Source: Prunella strophiata (Eukaryota; Chordata; Aves; Passeriformes; Prunellidae). Taken from it: a stretch of 64,000 bases of DNA. The notes beneath the pieces are model-generated. The model ran no database searches and had not been told where the DNA came from. It saw nothing but the letters and a program-made list of their open reading frames with translations. The stretch covers positions 19,581,001 through 19,645,000 of the forward strand of contig JAZBQD010000027.1 in assembly GCA_036583965.1 (NCBI GenBank). The letters are read 5' to 3'. Below, piece by piece: positions 14,472-27,577 of the stretch; position 1 is the first letter of the stretch, and every line of letters starts with the position of its first letter. The position numbers and the translations under genes were made by a program.

Positions 14472-17400
14472 AATGTAGCATTTAATGAAGAAAAAAAAGA
14501 AGGTGAAAATACATTCTCTAGTATGAAAATATGGCTGCTGCAGGGAAACACCTCCTGTCTGTGTTTCTACTTCTCTACTTCTCTCTTGTGGTCAAGGGGA
14601 AGACAGGTAGGCACATTAATGCAGGATTTTAGCAGGGGACCATCAGGAATAACAGGAAAGCTTCCTAATGAACAGGCAGTAACAGACAAAAGACAGTGGC
14701 TTTTTCAGAAGAAATAAACCCCAAGAAACCAAGCATTAGTTTGTTGCAGCTTTCTCATCTGCTTTAATGTTTAGGAAACAGACTTCTGCAGGTCTCATAT
14801 CTGATGCAAGGGATGACAACTTTAGCCTGAAGACTGTTAATAATACTTTCCTAAATTATCCCTGTTTTGATAATCTTCCCTGTTTTGAAGATCTTTCTAT
14901 TTTACTACCACACACACATTTTACAGACAATACAAGTCATTTCCTGAAGGGCAGTTCAACAAAACTCAACCTGATTTTATACCACATTTTCCTGGAGGAA
15001 TTTAAAGGGAGTTTCAAAATAAAGTGCTAAGTTTTAGCTCTGGAGTAACTTAACTACATGACAGTCACTGTGCAGACAGTTTGTGCTCATTATAGTCAAA
15101 AACAGTTTTCAAAGGCCAAGTGTGACTTGCATGATCTACACCAGAGCTCTATTAAAATTCTCCTGGTTTGGACAGATTACCTTTGCTCACATTATTAAAC
15201 TCTGCTTTGGACTGTGAGATTTTTGATACATTGTTCAGTGAACTCAGGATACAGAGAAGTTAATGAGTTAAAAAGAAACTCAATAGATAAAGTTTGTGAC
15301 GTGCCTATTTTTCATCCATAGTACAAATTAAAAATATTCTGATGAATGTAAAATATTACATTTATCACTGGGGATTTTATTAAATATAAAACAAAATATT
15401 TCCTTTTAATCAGTTAATAATAGGTGAAAGACAAGTCCTTGGGTTGTAAATGACTTTTTGGTCCTCCGAAACTTGTCAATCAAGTCATTTCACATAAATT
15501 CAATGGCTTATTAGTAAGAAGAATGGATATTTCTGGCTAGGCAAAAAAACACACCTAAATGGAGACATTCAAGCAATCTTGTTTTATTCTGAATTCTACC
15601 CTCAAGTTTTGCTGCTGGCAATCTTTCATGTTTGTTTATTGCTAAGTTACATGCCTGAGCTATACAGAAGCTGTTTACAGCTCTTGTGTATTTTTGATTC
15701 TTCAGAACTCCTGGTTATGGTTTCTTAAGCCATATAAATTTCTGATTTTTCCCCTTTTTCTCTATCTGTTGGTTCAATAAATGATACAACTTCCTAAAAA
15801 TTTTACCTGGCTCATATATGTACATGAACCTGGAACACTCCCTTAATGTGTATTAGTTTTCTGTGCCACAGTTTGCTTTCTGGGCTAGAACAATTGAGCT
15901 CAGATGGGATTCACAGATCACTTTGCTGATGAACTCTGGCTCCAGATTTTCCATCCTCCCTTGCAGGGTCAAAGACTCTCCTAGGAGCTGGAGCTTGAGG
16001 GTACCTGTAGTAAGAAACTGAGGTATCAGACTGTAGACTTAGTTTTGCTAAATCCTTCTAGTGTGATAAGCCTTCCTAGTTTGGACTTTCCTCATTGTTC
16101 CTTGAGGATATAATGAATTACCTATAAATAAGTTTTGGACTGTGCACTATGTGTAGACCAGCTAGGAAAACACAAATTAGTATCTCAATCAGTGTTCCTT
16201 GAAGACTTTAATTTCTGCTATAATTCCCAGATGTACAGGAAATGTCATTGCTATAAATCTCTTGAGCTGATCAGCAGTATCAGAGACAGAATATATTGGA
16301 TTTGGAAATATTTCTTTCAGAATGTAACAAGATCAGGTAACACACCAGAGCAAGAAGGCAGAATGGAGGAGATAAAACCCCTGATTTACAAGGCAGATGA
16401 GACTTCAGCTTTTACCTCAGTAGCACTGTGCTCTAGAGATAAAACTGGAAAGCCAAGGCTGTATAATGTATAATGCAAATTCTATCTAGATACAAATATA
16501 ATTTATTGTTTTTGCTCTTTCTCTTTGCACTTTGGGTCTTGGAGGAATTAGTATTTAATTCAGAAGATATTGTTCCTGCATTGCTGCAGGTTTATGTTGT
16601 CCTGGGCTTGGCAAGGATACTAGAATCTAATTAAACCAGTATAGGAATGAAGGCTGGGAGTCAGCAGGTGCAAAAGATTCACAGAAAAAAAGGGCAAAAT
16701 CTCTTGTTTTGACTCAGAAGTGAGGTATCAGAAGTCAGATACATTAAGCAGGGAGCAAATGAAGTCTCTAGTGCAGCTTGCTTGGCAGTCAAAAGAATGT
16801 TATTATAATAGCTTTTTAGTGGAGTGGAAATATCCAATTTCCCCAAAGACCAATCTGGCTTAGCAGTGCAGACTTTCTGACTTCATATTCTAATGCTTAC
16901 TTCACAAGATGCCTCATTTCTCCTTATGTAATGAATTGGAAACAACATTGTTTCAGAGCACAAAGTGCAAGTGCTGCTCCATTAGATAAAAGAATTCTCA
17001 AGGAACTTTACAAATAATAAAAAAGAGAAAACTGACCCTACAGTCTGCATGTGAAAAATCTAAAATTTTAAATATTAGATGCCTCTAGAGATGATAATCA
17101 AATATTATTTATCTCTAAGACAATCTGAAGGAAAATAGTGTGGCTGATAGAACAACACAAATCCTTTAAAAATGCAATGGAAACTGAAAGGGCTGGCAGT
17201 TGGGAATATCAGTATCTTGGAAAAGAAAAGCACCCCTAAACAAGAACGTGCTTTATCAGATGTTGAAGGACTGATTATATTTCCAAATTACTTAACACTG
17301 TTACTCATGCCAAAGGCATAAGAACTGCAACGTAGCTGTAACACTGTTTTATGCATTCTGAATGTATGCATCAGGGTAAAAGCCTTTCAGCATTCTATAC

Positions 17401-19141
17401 AGACAGTTACTGCTGCACGAAGTCAGTCTTCGGTAATTGTGAAGAATCTAAGGCAATTCACAGTCTGTATTCATATTGTAATTTAAGCCTTCAGGGTTGG
17501 CAAACAGTTGTCTGCAATCTATTGTAAGAGAGGGAAAAAGACAAAAAAAAATATCACATACTAATATAAGATTAAACAAGAAAGCAGGGAAGAAGAATAC
17601 AAATAAAATAACAGATTAAACTGAGCAAGATAATATTCTTTACTCCTTATTCTACGTGACCCTTTCTTAAGACTTTTCCTCAGTCTAGTATGATGCTCCT
17701 TCTGGGTAATACACTCACAGTCTGCCAAAGAAAACTACTGAAAACTGAGCTCTCTCAGAGAGAGAGAAGGATGGAAGTGTAAGAGTGAAGGCTGACAAAA
17801 ATCAAGAACAGGAGCTTTCTGATTTGTGTGAGGATGCTTTGGGACTCTAGCTGTCTGGATTACATGATTCTCTCTTCCTCACTGTCTTCCTGGAGGTGTT
17901 TGTTGGCATCACAGGCTGCACTCAGCTCCGGGTTGTGCTGCAATAAGCAGGGACTCCTGGCAATGCCAAGGCTGCAGTACCAGAGTGATTTATGACCATG
18001 TCAGTCCTTCTCTGGGGTTTCTACTAGATACATGTCAGAGGGTCCTGAAAGGCAAACCTGTAATCTTTAGAAAATGCAGCAGAAAGGCCAGCCTCTAGTA
18101 CTGAGATACAAATTTAAGGGAAAAGGACTGGTGTGTTATTGTCTCTCATGAGTTCCTTATCATTAGTAAAGGAGTGTGCACATATTACTAAAAATCTTGC
18201 GTACAGTAGTGCTTTTTGATGGTTTTTATTCCATGCATGGAAGACTCACACTACCCTGGACTGATTTAGTTTTACTGAAGCACAAAGGAATGTAAATATG
18301 AATAAAAATTTTTGTGGCTCAGTGAAACATCTATTGTTCTAATCAACAACTGGAGAGAATTTTCTGTATGAATTGATTATATGATCCCTGAAATTAGGAG
18401 AGAAAACCTCATATTCCACCTTATGGAACCTTACTGATTGTTATTTCAGCACTGTTTTTTGCCTACTTATTACAAAGATTCATGGATATCCTATAACTAA
18501 AGGAATACATGCAAGACTCTGAACATGGGTTCTGCCTCTGAAGTAATATGCAAATTACCAGTTACTCTTTGAAAAGAACACTTAGATTTGAGGAACCTGT
18601 ACTGCAGCTTTTAAAGAGTTTTATAAAATATAATATGAATTTATGAAACTGTGTCATACTTTCCATCAATTAGTATATTGCTACTTGCAATGTTACATGA
18701 CCAAGTACCACTGACTTCACAGACATCTGTTTCAGTGGGTTTCTGAAACAGGAGACTGAGGTAAACCTTTCCAGGCAAGTCCATCCTGTGCTGCAGTAAA
18801 GAGAAGAGCCCTTCCAGAGGACAGCAACACCCCCACTTTCTGAACCCAGACGTGCACAGTGCTGAAGGAGGGAGGCTCAGGTTGTTTTAATAAAAGCAGC
18901 ATCCTGTTGGTTGGAATAGAAGGGCTCTAAAAACTTTCATAGGAAACCAGGGTCAAGCCCCTTCTTTGGAACATGTTTTTAAAAGTCACAATGTAAGTTA
19001 CCATCTTTTGCAACTGAGACAACACTAACAAAGGAGTTAATGAACTGGAAGTGATATAAAGCCTAAAGGGGAACATAAGGAATGCCAGATATCTTTAGAA
19101 TAACACTCCTGAACTATAGGCTGCATTATAATTTGTGACAT

Positions 19142-19165
19142 TTGATCAAGCACTAACTTGATCAA
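19142..19165. repeat. Inverted repeat, 9-bp arms, 6-base spacer
   Basis: TTGATCAAG, spacer CACTAA, CTTGATCAA. Small perfect hairpin in the large intron; probably chance in AT-rich DNA. Confidence 0.75.
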
Positions 19166-21925
19166 CTGTTTTCCTTTCTTTTCCATAGCACAGCATTTAG
19201 ATCTCCTCAATCACACCTGCACATTCCATCAGCCAGCTCCATGCATAGTTACAAGTTAGGAGGAGTTAAAACTCTGTAATGCTCAGACAATTAATTCACT
19301 GATTTTAAACCCTTTAGAGCAAAAGGGAAGAGCTGCATGGCCTGAAGTCTTAGTTTGAGACAAATGTGTTCATTTTACTTTTGAGAAAATGCTCTTCTGA
19401 CATCATCTGTCAGCATAAAGCATTCAAATTTTGGCTGTATTTCTAGGATGATGCACAGCTAAGAGTTTATGATGCAAGTATGCTAAATTGTTCTGTTTTG
19501 GAGGAATGGATTAAAGGCATTTTGAAGCTTCTGTTTCTAGTTTATCGTCTATGATTCTGTGAGTGTTCTGATGAAAGCAGGGAGCACAAGATTTGTTTCT
19601 GGGTGGAGGGAGTGAACTGGGAAGGAGAAAAATTTCTGAAGTACCTAAGGGACTTTTTTGCTTTTCATTTGAGAGTAAAGTGGGGGAATAGGATCCCCCA
19701 AAATACCATTAAAATGAGCAATGCTTTTAGAGGGCAGCAGAGTGACAGAAAATGAGCTCTTCTGAGCTGCCAAGAAACTGAGGCTAATGTCAGTAACTAT
19801 TGATTGGGCTCTGGTCCACTACAAGCAGTCAAGCAGAACAAGTGATGGGATCTGTGCATAGATAAGGTGGCTGTGCCTCCTTAAATCAGTAATTTAAGTT
19901 TGAAATCTTTTTAAAGACACTGTTTCACTTAAATATTTTCTTTGTGTTTGTATGTGAGCTCAGACTATGAAGTGAGGAGAAGGCATAATGAAGGTTAATG
20001 GAGCTCTCAGGTTCATTCAACTCACATGAATCAGAAATAATTTACTAAGAGGAGGCTTACCAAAATCAAATCTAAAAAATACTTCATGCAGAGTTCATAA
20101 CAGACTAAATATCACTCCCAGACAGCTGCAATGTAATTTTGCCAAAATGAGATAAAATAAATGCCAAGTAAGTGTCAGAGTGAACAAAAGAAGGGTCGTT
20201 CCTGTGTCCCTTTACAAATACTTTTTCTGCCACATTATTGCTTTTGTAAATGGGGAAGGAAAAAGAATGGAAAGAACAAGGAATATTAAAAACCAAAATG
20301 AGCTCTGGACCTGTCTTTCCTTCCTCTCATTGGTACAGGAGTATATACTCCTGAAATCTCATAATCTGAAGTCAAACACAACAAACATCATTCTCTCTCT
20401 TATTTTGGTAAACACTTGGAAGCATTATGAACTCAGCATCATATTGTGAGATCAGCTGTGTGACTGCTGAGGAAGAACGAGTCCTGTTCTTTTGTTCTTC
20501 CCACAGGGAGCTAGAGAGAATTTCAGAATAGGGAGGAATACAAAACCAATTCTCTTCCCAAGATAATATGCCATTGCAAATGAGGCAGCGTGACAAGAAT
20601 AGTAAATACTTTCTTTTATTAATAGCAATAATTAACATCTTTGGGATTAAAGGGGGAAACAATTCCTTCTCTGTGCTGTTCATATAATAGTAAACCAATC
20701 TAATGATCATTGAGAATTGTATCCCAGGGCATAATTTGGAAGTAGATGACCTATATGGTTTCCAAAGGCTTTCTTTACAATTTTATAAACAGAGAAAGAA
20801 TGTCTCGCTTCATCTGGAAATGAGGTGTACCTATACATGCTAGAAAAGCTTGAAGGTTTTGGAACACAATTTTCATTAAGGACAAGGGATCAACTTGTGT
20901 CACTTGGCACTTTCATCTTTCCAGGTTCAGTCAGTAAAGAGTAGACTAATAGAACAGTGAGGATTTCCTGATAGGCACACAGTGGAAACTCCATGGAGGG
21001 GGAGGCTGCCCCAGCAGTGCAGTTAATCAGCCAGTCCTAAGGGCCATGGGAGCTTCTCAGAGGGACATCACAAAACTGCTTCCCAAGGGTTTATCTTAGG
21101 TTATCCAAGCTTGGGTTCTTTGGTCCACCAAACTTGAATTCACAGGAAATATTTAAGTCTGGAAAAAGTCTGAATTATTTTCTATTTCATTGTGTATCAA
21201 ATTTCTCCTTAATTTCTCTTTGATAATAATAATACTGATTTTAATTTAGACAGAGAATTTAACCTAAGGATGTCATAATATTTTAATGTGTTCAGTCCAG
21301 CCTAGCAACAAAGGGGAATTCTAAAATCCTGTTACTTTCCATGTGATATGAAGAATGCATGTTCTTGTCACCAATATGAACCTACAGTTAAATTGCTAAA
21401 ACCCTGGAGTGACAGCAGGGGAGGTAGAACTGGAAGTGACCTCTATTGATTGTAATTGAATACACTGGAGGTGAAATCTAGCCCATGAGGTGCAGATTTG
21501 GTATAACTAAAATATAACTTGTGCACAAGGAGGTAGCACATTTATATGCTATTTCACAATGTATGGAGAATATAAATACATGTGTGAGACAACATCATAT
21601 AAATGCACTTTGTTTCTAGACTGAGTACAATAAATACCAATCACTAGGTAACAACATATTCTCTCACCATTACACAGGGTAATCATGTATTAATAATGTG
21701 AAGCAACTGTTACACAGAGCTAAATCCCTAAATTCTCACTCAGTTAGACAGGATAAGGATTAAGAATTTTGTTCCCTATTGCCTGTTTACCAAACCTAAT
21801 TACTTGGTTACAGGTGTGCATGGTAAAAGACATTGTCTGTCATTGTGCCCAGAAAGAATGGAACCATTCTCTTTTTCACACTCTGCTATTGCACTGTTCT
21901 CAAATTAGTCCCTGGAAATTGAGCT

Positions 21926-21947
21926 AAAAAAAAAAACAAAAAAAAAA
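21926..21947. repeat. A-rich tract (A11 C A10)
   Basis: Low-complexity A run with one interrupting C, in the large intron. Confidence 0.9.
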
Positions 21948-24900
21948 CCAGAAGTGTGAGCTCAAACTACCATATCTGTATTTTGTAGATATCCAGTCCT
22001 GGTGTTAGCAAAAAATGAAACAGCTGTCTGCGTGATAACCAATAGAAAAATGATGAGCAAAATCCTTACTGAATACAAATGATGTTTAGTTCCATAAACA
22101 TTTCTGTGTATGAAATGCAACTCTGAGTGTACTTTAAGGTGGTTGCTAGTGATGACTCTAAGTATTAAATGTCACTAGTATTATGCAAATGTATCTGTCT
22201 TCTCAAAAATCACAGAGGCACACTGTGTCTTCTGATATCTAGGACCAACCCTGAAGTGACTGTCTTCAGTATGGCACCTAATTTACACCACTAAGGATGT
22301 CACCATTTTTTTCTCTGGAAATTGCTTTTGCTTATTGGTTCACCAGACAAATGGAATGAAGACACTCAGTATTATCTTCTTCTCTTTCCAAACATAAAAA
22401 ACAAATAACTGTTGTTTAGGGCAGAAAAAAATCTTTACACATGCCTGATCAACTCAGAGTAATCTGCAATAATTGATGTGTTTGCTGGAGTATGTTGGTT
22501 TATTTGAATATTAAGGTTTTACCAGAATGAAATATTTATGGAGTTTTATTTAGCTAATGATGAACAGGGAGTAAATAGCAGCATGACTTTCTTTGTTAAA
22601 AAGGTTTCAAGGAGAGGAGAAAAGGCAATTAAGAATTCCTCTACACAGAAAACAGACTTCTTTTCAGCACTAGAAGGGGTCCTCAGCCAGACTTCTCTGA
22701 GAACTTCTGGTGACAGAAATGATGCAAAAAATGTCTCTTTTTATTTCAGCTTAGGATTCCTTTGGTGAGGAGGAGGGAAGGAAGAAAATGGGGGCAAGGA
22801 TATTAAATAATGGTGGACAGATTTTGTCTTACCTAACTTTTTAGTGCTGTGCTGATGTCAGGCTGGCCCAGGCACAGCCAGTAATTATTGGCTTGGGGAT
22901 GGAAGGATCATTCTAGACTCAGGAACACCACAAAATTACAACTGGGAATTTAGTTGGGGTCAGATCTTCAACTGGTATAACTTGTTTGGCTTCTGACAGT
23001 GCTCAGGGGCTGCAGGATCTCTCAATTAGAGACAGAGACCAGAGAGAAGGCCATAAGTCAATCCTCAGCCTTTGCCACTGTTTCCCTGCTGCAGTGCAGA
23101 CAGTGTTTGCAACTACACTGGTTCTTGGACAGAAACACTGGCCTAGGGCTCCTAACACATTTTAATTGTACCTGAGACTCCAACACATTCTCTTTCTAGC
23201 TACAGAATAAGAAAATCTATTTTCTTGAGATTGTACTATACAAATCCCTTGTGAATCCCTTGTGTTGTTTGTTCTGTCTGCTCTTTCTCTTATGAAAGGT
23301 TTCTTTTATTTCTTCTGCAGTAATGTATGATATCCTCAAAAGAGAGAACTCTGGACAGAAACAGAACAGGATGGCTTAACAGTTCCCAGAAACACAATAC
23401 AAGATAGTACAGTTCAAACCAAATTCATACACTGAATCCATTCATAATTGCATATTCACAGCAGGCCTCCAGAACAGCAGCAGTGGAATGTGTTAGGCTC
23501 TATCTCACTCTTCTCAGAAGTGCTGAGAGCCCCACTGTGTAGTTAAAAATAGACTGCACTGTATTCTCAATAATAAGGCTAAGCAGATAATTTGATCTAA
23601 ACAATTTAACAAAATTAGCTTTCTCTTTTACTAGACTCAGTCTACAAAGAGTGCTATTTTCAGCAACATTTCTATAAATAATTCCTAGTGCACAGCTATT
23701 TCATGAATAATTCACAAATTTGAATGCTAAAATTTGAGCAACTTTGGATTGATAAGCCATAAATATATTGGTATTTCCTAAGTGAGTACACAAAATTTGT
23801 TATCTTACACAAATGCAAGTAAAAATTATAAATGTGTATTCAAAATTATACTATTCACCTAACATTCTGCTTTGTCATTGATTTTGCTTGATAGGAAAGT
23901 AGTGCAAACAATTTTTAACCTACACTTGTTTAAAAATCGGAATAGCTATTTGTGGAAGATTTCACTTCTGTTTTCTTTCCTATCTACTGAGGGCAGTGTG
24001 TTAGGAAATACAAATATTGAATAATTTGCTTTTTCATCCTCATTTTTTTCATAGGAGTCTTGCACTGATGTGCTTGTTCACAATAATGCTCTGTCCACAT
24101 TATCTGTGATGGACACAGGCCTGCTGATGCAGCCACAGGGCTTCTTCAGGCACTCAGCAGTGTATTTTTTAATGAAATATATCCCAGTCCCAATCTATTT
24201 GGGTACTGTTAGGCTTATTTTTATTAACAGGTCAGTGCCTTTATGAAAGACAAAATAGTCTTCAGGTATTAGCAAGTTGTTTCAGATATTCCCATTTTTC
24301 AATGTTTCCAGGTGGTTCCCAGTAGAAATATTCCTTTTAACCTCACATTGTATCATTTGGATTTCTTGTTATCTTCCCTTTCTAAGACTATTCTTTCTAT
24401 TTTTCAGAGTACCTAGTACATTTCTCACAATGTGTCCACTAGTTAGCTTATTACTTTTATCCTTCTTTTCATCACAAACTCTCAGTTTCACATCCTGTTC
24501 ATTTGAGATAAATTTTACATTTTATCCCTTAAGGCTCCTATCTCGTGCATTTTTATAATGTATATATGTCCCAAATGACACAATTCAAACCAAACAATTT
24601 TGGTGCCATGTGACACCAGAAGTTGTTGTCTCAAGGGACAAGAGAAACAACACTATGCAGGTGGTCTTGCATATAGTTTTGGGTTGGATTTAGAGCTCTT
24701 TTTTTCAGAGTCAGCAGTGGCATTGCCTTTATCTACATTGAGGCATTTTAGGGTTTATTCTGAACTCCCCATTACCTCCAGTGCTATCTTTGGTCTTTCA
24801 GCCAGCTACTCTTCAAGGGAGTTGATCTCCAAGTAGAGTCTTGTAATGAATAGAAACCATGGCACTCAGTTATACTGTGGAATCAGCCTTGTCAGGCAAG

Positions 24901-25203
24901 AATTCCCCAAGCATCAGTGTCTGTGGGTCAGAGCACACTGCTCCCAGTGAAACCAGAAGTGCAGTGCCCTACTGACTGGAAATGGGGAGGACATGCTCTG
25001 TTTGGTGTGAAGATGTCTCTAACAGGATGTGCCAATTTCAAAATGTTCTGAATTCAAAGAATTCATTGGAAAATGCCGAGACTCTGAAGTAATGATTGAT
25101 CTCCAGATGTGACTTGTCTGACTGGATATTATTTAAAAATAAAATTAAAATAACCAAGTAGATTATTAAAACTGTTTCTTTACCTAATATTTAAGTTGAA
25201 GGT

Positions 25204-25226
25204 TGATCAGTTGAACTAACTGATCA
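25204..25226. repeat. Inverted repeat, 9-bp arms, 5-base spacer
   Basis: TGATCAGTT, spacer GAACT, AACTGATCA. A small perfect hairpin in the large intron; no terminator or binding role can be assigned. Confidence 0.8.
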
Positions 25227-27550
25227 TCAGTTCCTCACGTTACCGTCAATCCTATGTTCAAACAGACTTGTGTTATAAAAGGCCTTCCCAAACCAATAAA
25301 TACATAAAAAATGGCTCCTTTAGGCTGTGGTAGGTTCTTTACCCTCCCTGCCTCCACTTCCCACCCTGCCCAATGCCTGACACTGAAGCACTGTAATTAA
25401 GCTGTTACTAATTGGAGTAACTGATCCAGAATTTGGATATATGCCCCTGGAAGGACAGCTGAAAGTCTTCCCAGTCCAATAAACAAGTTACTAGATCTGT
25501 CTGTTACATACTTTTAAGTAAAATCAAACATATATGATGCATAGACCACAATCATGTGAATTGTTGTAAGTCTGGGATATTTTTTCCTAGGTAAACAGTA
25601 CGTTTGACTTGATGTGTTCTTATTTGTAGCTCAGAGGAATTAATTTCAATTATTATTAAAGAAAATTTAAAAACTAATATGAAATAATATAGAAGGAATC
25701 TGTCAAAACTTTGCAAGACTCTTAATCTCTCAAAGCCAAAAAGTACCAAAAAGATTCCTAGAAAAAGAATCCATCCTCTGAAGAAAACTGAATGTCAAAT
25801 ACAAATCCCTAGCTGTTAGGGAGATCTCTAAGGGACATGTCTGGTCAGAAAGCATTCCAAGATTGCAAACAAGAAGTGTGTGGGCACAGAATAACAATCA
25901 GCATTTTGGAGAGAGAAGAAAGGAGAAGCCTAAGGACCTTGGTATTAAATTAGCTAATGATAGCAGATTTTTTGCAGAGGAAGCAGAAATACTAGAAAAG
26001 AAAAATATCCCATTTATTAGTTTCATAAAATCTGCCTCAGTTTGGCAAACTAATGATGACATGATACAGTAAGTCATTAGAACTGTAAGAAACTTATGAC
26101 AATGGATAAACAAAGAGTGGTAATTCAACACAAAAATATTTGCCTAAAACAATAGTTTTTGAAGGTAGGTGCCCAGAGGGACTAGAAAGTGAAAATGTAA
26201 CATTGGTTATTCTTGCGTATTAGAGGCTACTAAAACCAGAAAATCACAAAATACAAATAGCATATATCCAAGAATGCTAATGAGAATGGAAATGTGAGTG
26301 TTGGATGATATCTAATTGCATGTGGTTTGGAAAAATTCTGAAGGAGAAAAGATGCAAACTTGTGTCTATTTAACAGAAGAACTGGGCAGTTAGGGCTTAT
26401 CAGGCCTATTTTTCAGTAATCAGCATCACTCTTACCATCCATTTAGAAGGTGATTTGGGGAATCACATGAGAAAACATGAACTGTTGTCAGGGTCTGAAC
26501 AAGGGTCATGTCCCTTATATAGACATGGACCCACTGGCCTACTCAGTCTTAACCTTACTTAATTTCTGTGCTATTTCTAAATGGCATAGAACTATTAGCA
26601 ACAGCAATTAATTTTATTTCTGAAACCACTGGTGAATGTAATACGAATGCCAATAGCATCTGGGGAATTTTTTCTTCTGTATAAACAACAGTGGTGACCT
26701 TAACTATTAGTGTAGCTTGCACACTTGACAAATCTAGAGCTGGACAAATTGGAATACTTCAACTACTGCCAGTATTGCAGTGTCTGTGAAAATCCCTTTT
26801 CCACCATTTTCTCAAAAAAACCCCAAAAAACAAAACAAAAAAACCCCACAAAATCAAGGCTCTCTGTATTGCCTGGTGGCTTCTTGTAGAGGAGCCTTAT
26901 CAGAGACATCAGGGAAGCCTGATGTCATTCTGTCTTTTGGTTTTGAAATGTCCAAAGGAAAAATGTTTCTTCATGTCTCATTCAGGCTAGAAGAAACTTA
27001 AACTGAGCCAACACAGTCCTTCTCCTTGTACATCATATCCACCAGGATAATTTCACTGTCTAGTCTGACAAGTAGAGGAACAGATCTGCCTGTACATCCC
27101 TCCACACACAGATGATGTTGAAGGAGTTGAAGAACAGATGAGTGGCATTTGTGGTCATCCTGATGTGCTGCTGTCTGAAGCACAGAGTTGGAGGGGGAAG
27201 AGGGAGAAAGCTAGCACTGACTGAAGTATAAATAAAGGTGTTTTGGGGGCAAGAAACTACTTCTCTGCCTGCCCTAAAATTCCACAATCTAGTCCCTGGT
27301 GGTGTTCACAAAATCAAGTTATTGCTTCATGAAATACTTTTAATGATGGTTGTTTTAGCCAATACAGTTTTTCTTCTGAGTGCTTCAGATGAGAAAGACC
27401 ACCTTAGAGAGGGAGAACTTTGTCTATAAAAGATGAATACCATGGTCTAAATAAACTGGGCATTCTGAGAACATTGATTCAGTAAATATTTCTCTTCAAA
27501 ATTTTCTTCAGATGCATGCTCTTTTTCATTGACAGATAAGAGGGGAACAC

Positions 27551-27577
27551 TATATATATATATATGTGTATGTGTGT
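27551..27577. repeat. (TA)n(TG)n microsatellite
   Basis: Seven TA units grading into TG units, in the large intron. Likely length-polymorphic. Confidence 0.9.

Larger units (their letters stand above)
14472..24999. other. Intronic DNA, no gene seen
   Basis: Part of the OLFM3-A first intron. Contains an A-rich tract and a small inverted repeat, listed separately. Open frames such as 16135-16473 and 20372-20710 have no recognisable domain and ordinary intronic base composition. Confidence 0.7.

Noticed and set aside
16135..16473. 112-codon plus-strand open frame with several cysteines
   Set aside because: No recognisable cysteine-pair spacing, domain or splice sites; antisense to the OLFM3 intron; expected by chance in 64 kb.
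19540..19565. GTCTATGATTCTGTGAG, resembling a CR1 3' tail
   Set aside because: The sequence to its left does not continue with CR1 3' consensus blocks, so the short match is most likely chance.
24601..24620. TGGTGCCATGTGACACCA, considered as a retroviral primer-binding site
   Set aside because: It is an imperfect inverted repeat only; there is no LTR on either side and no gag or pol similarity nearby.
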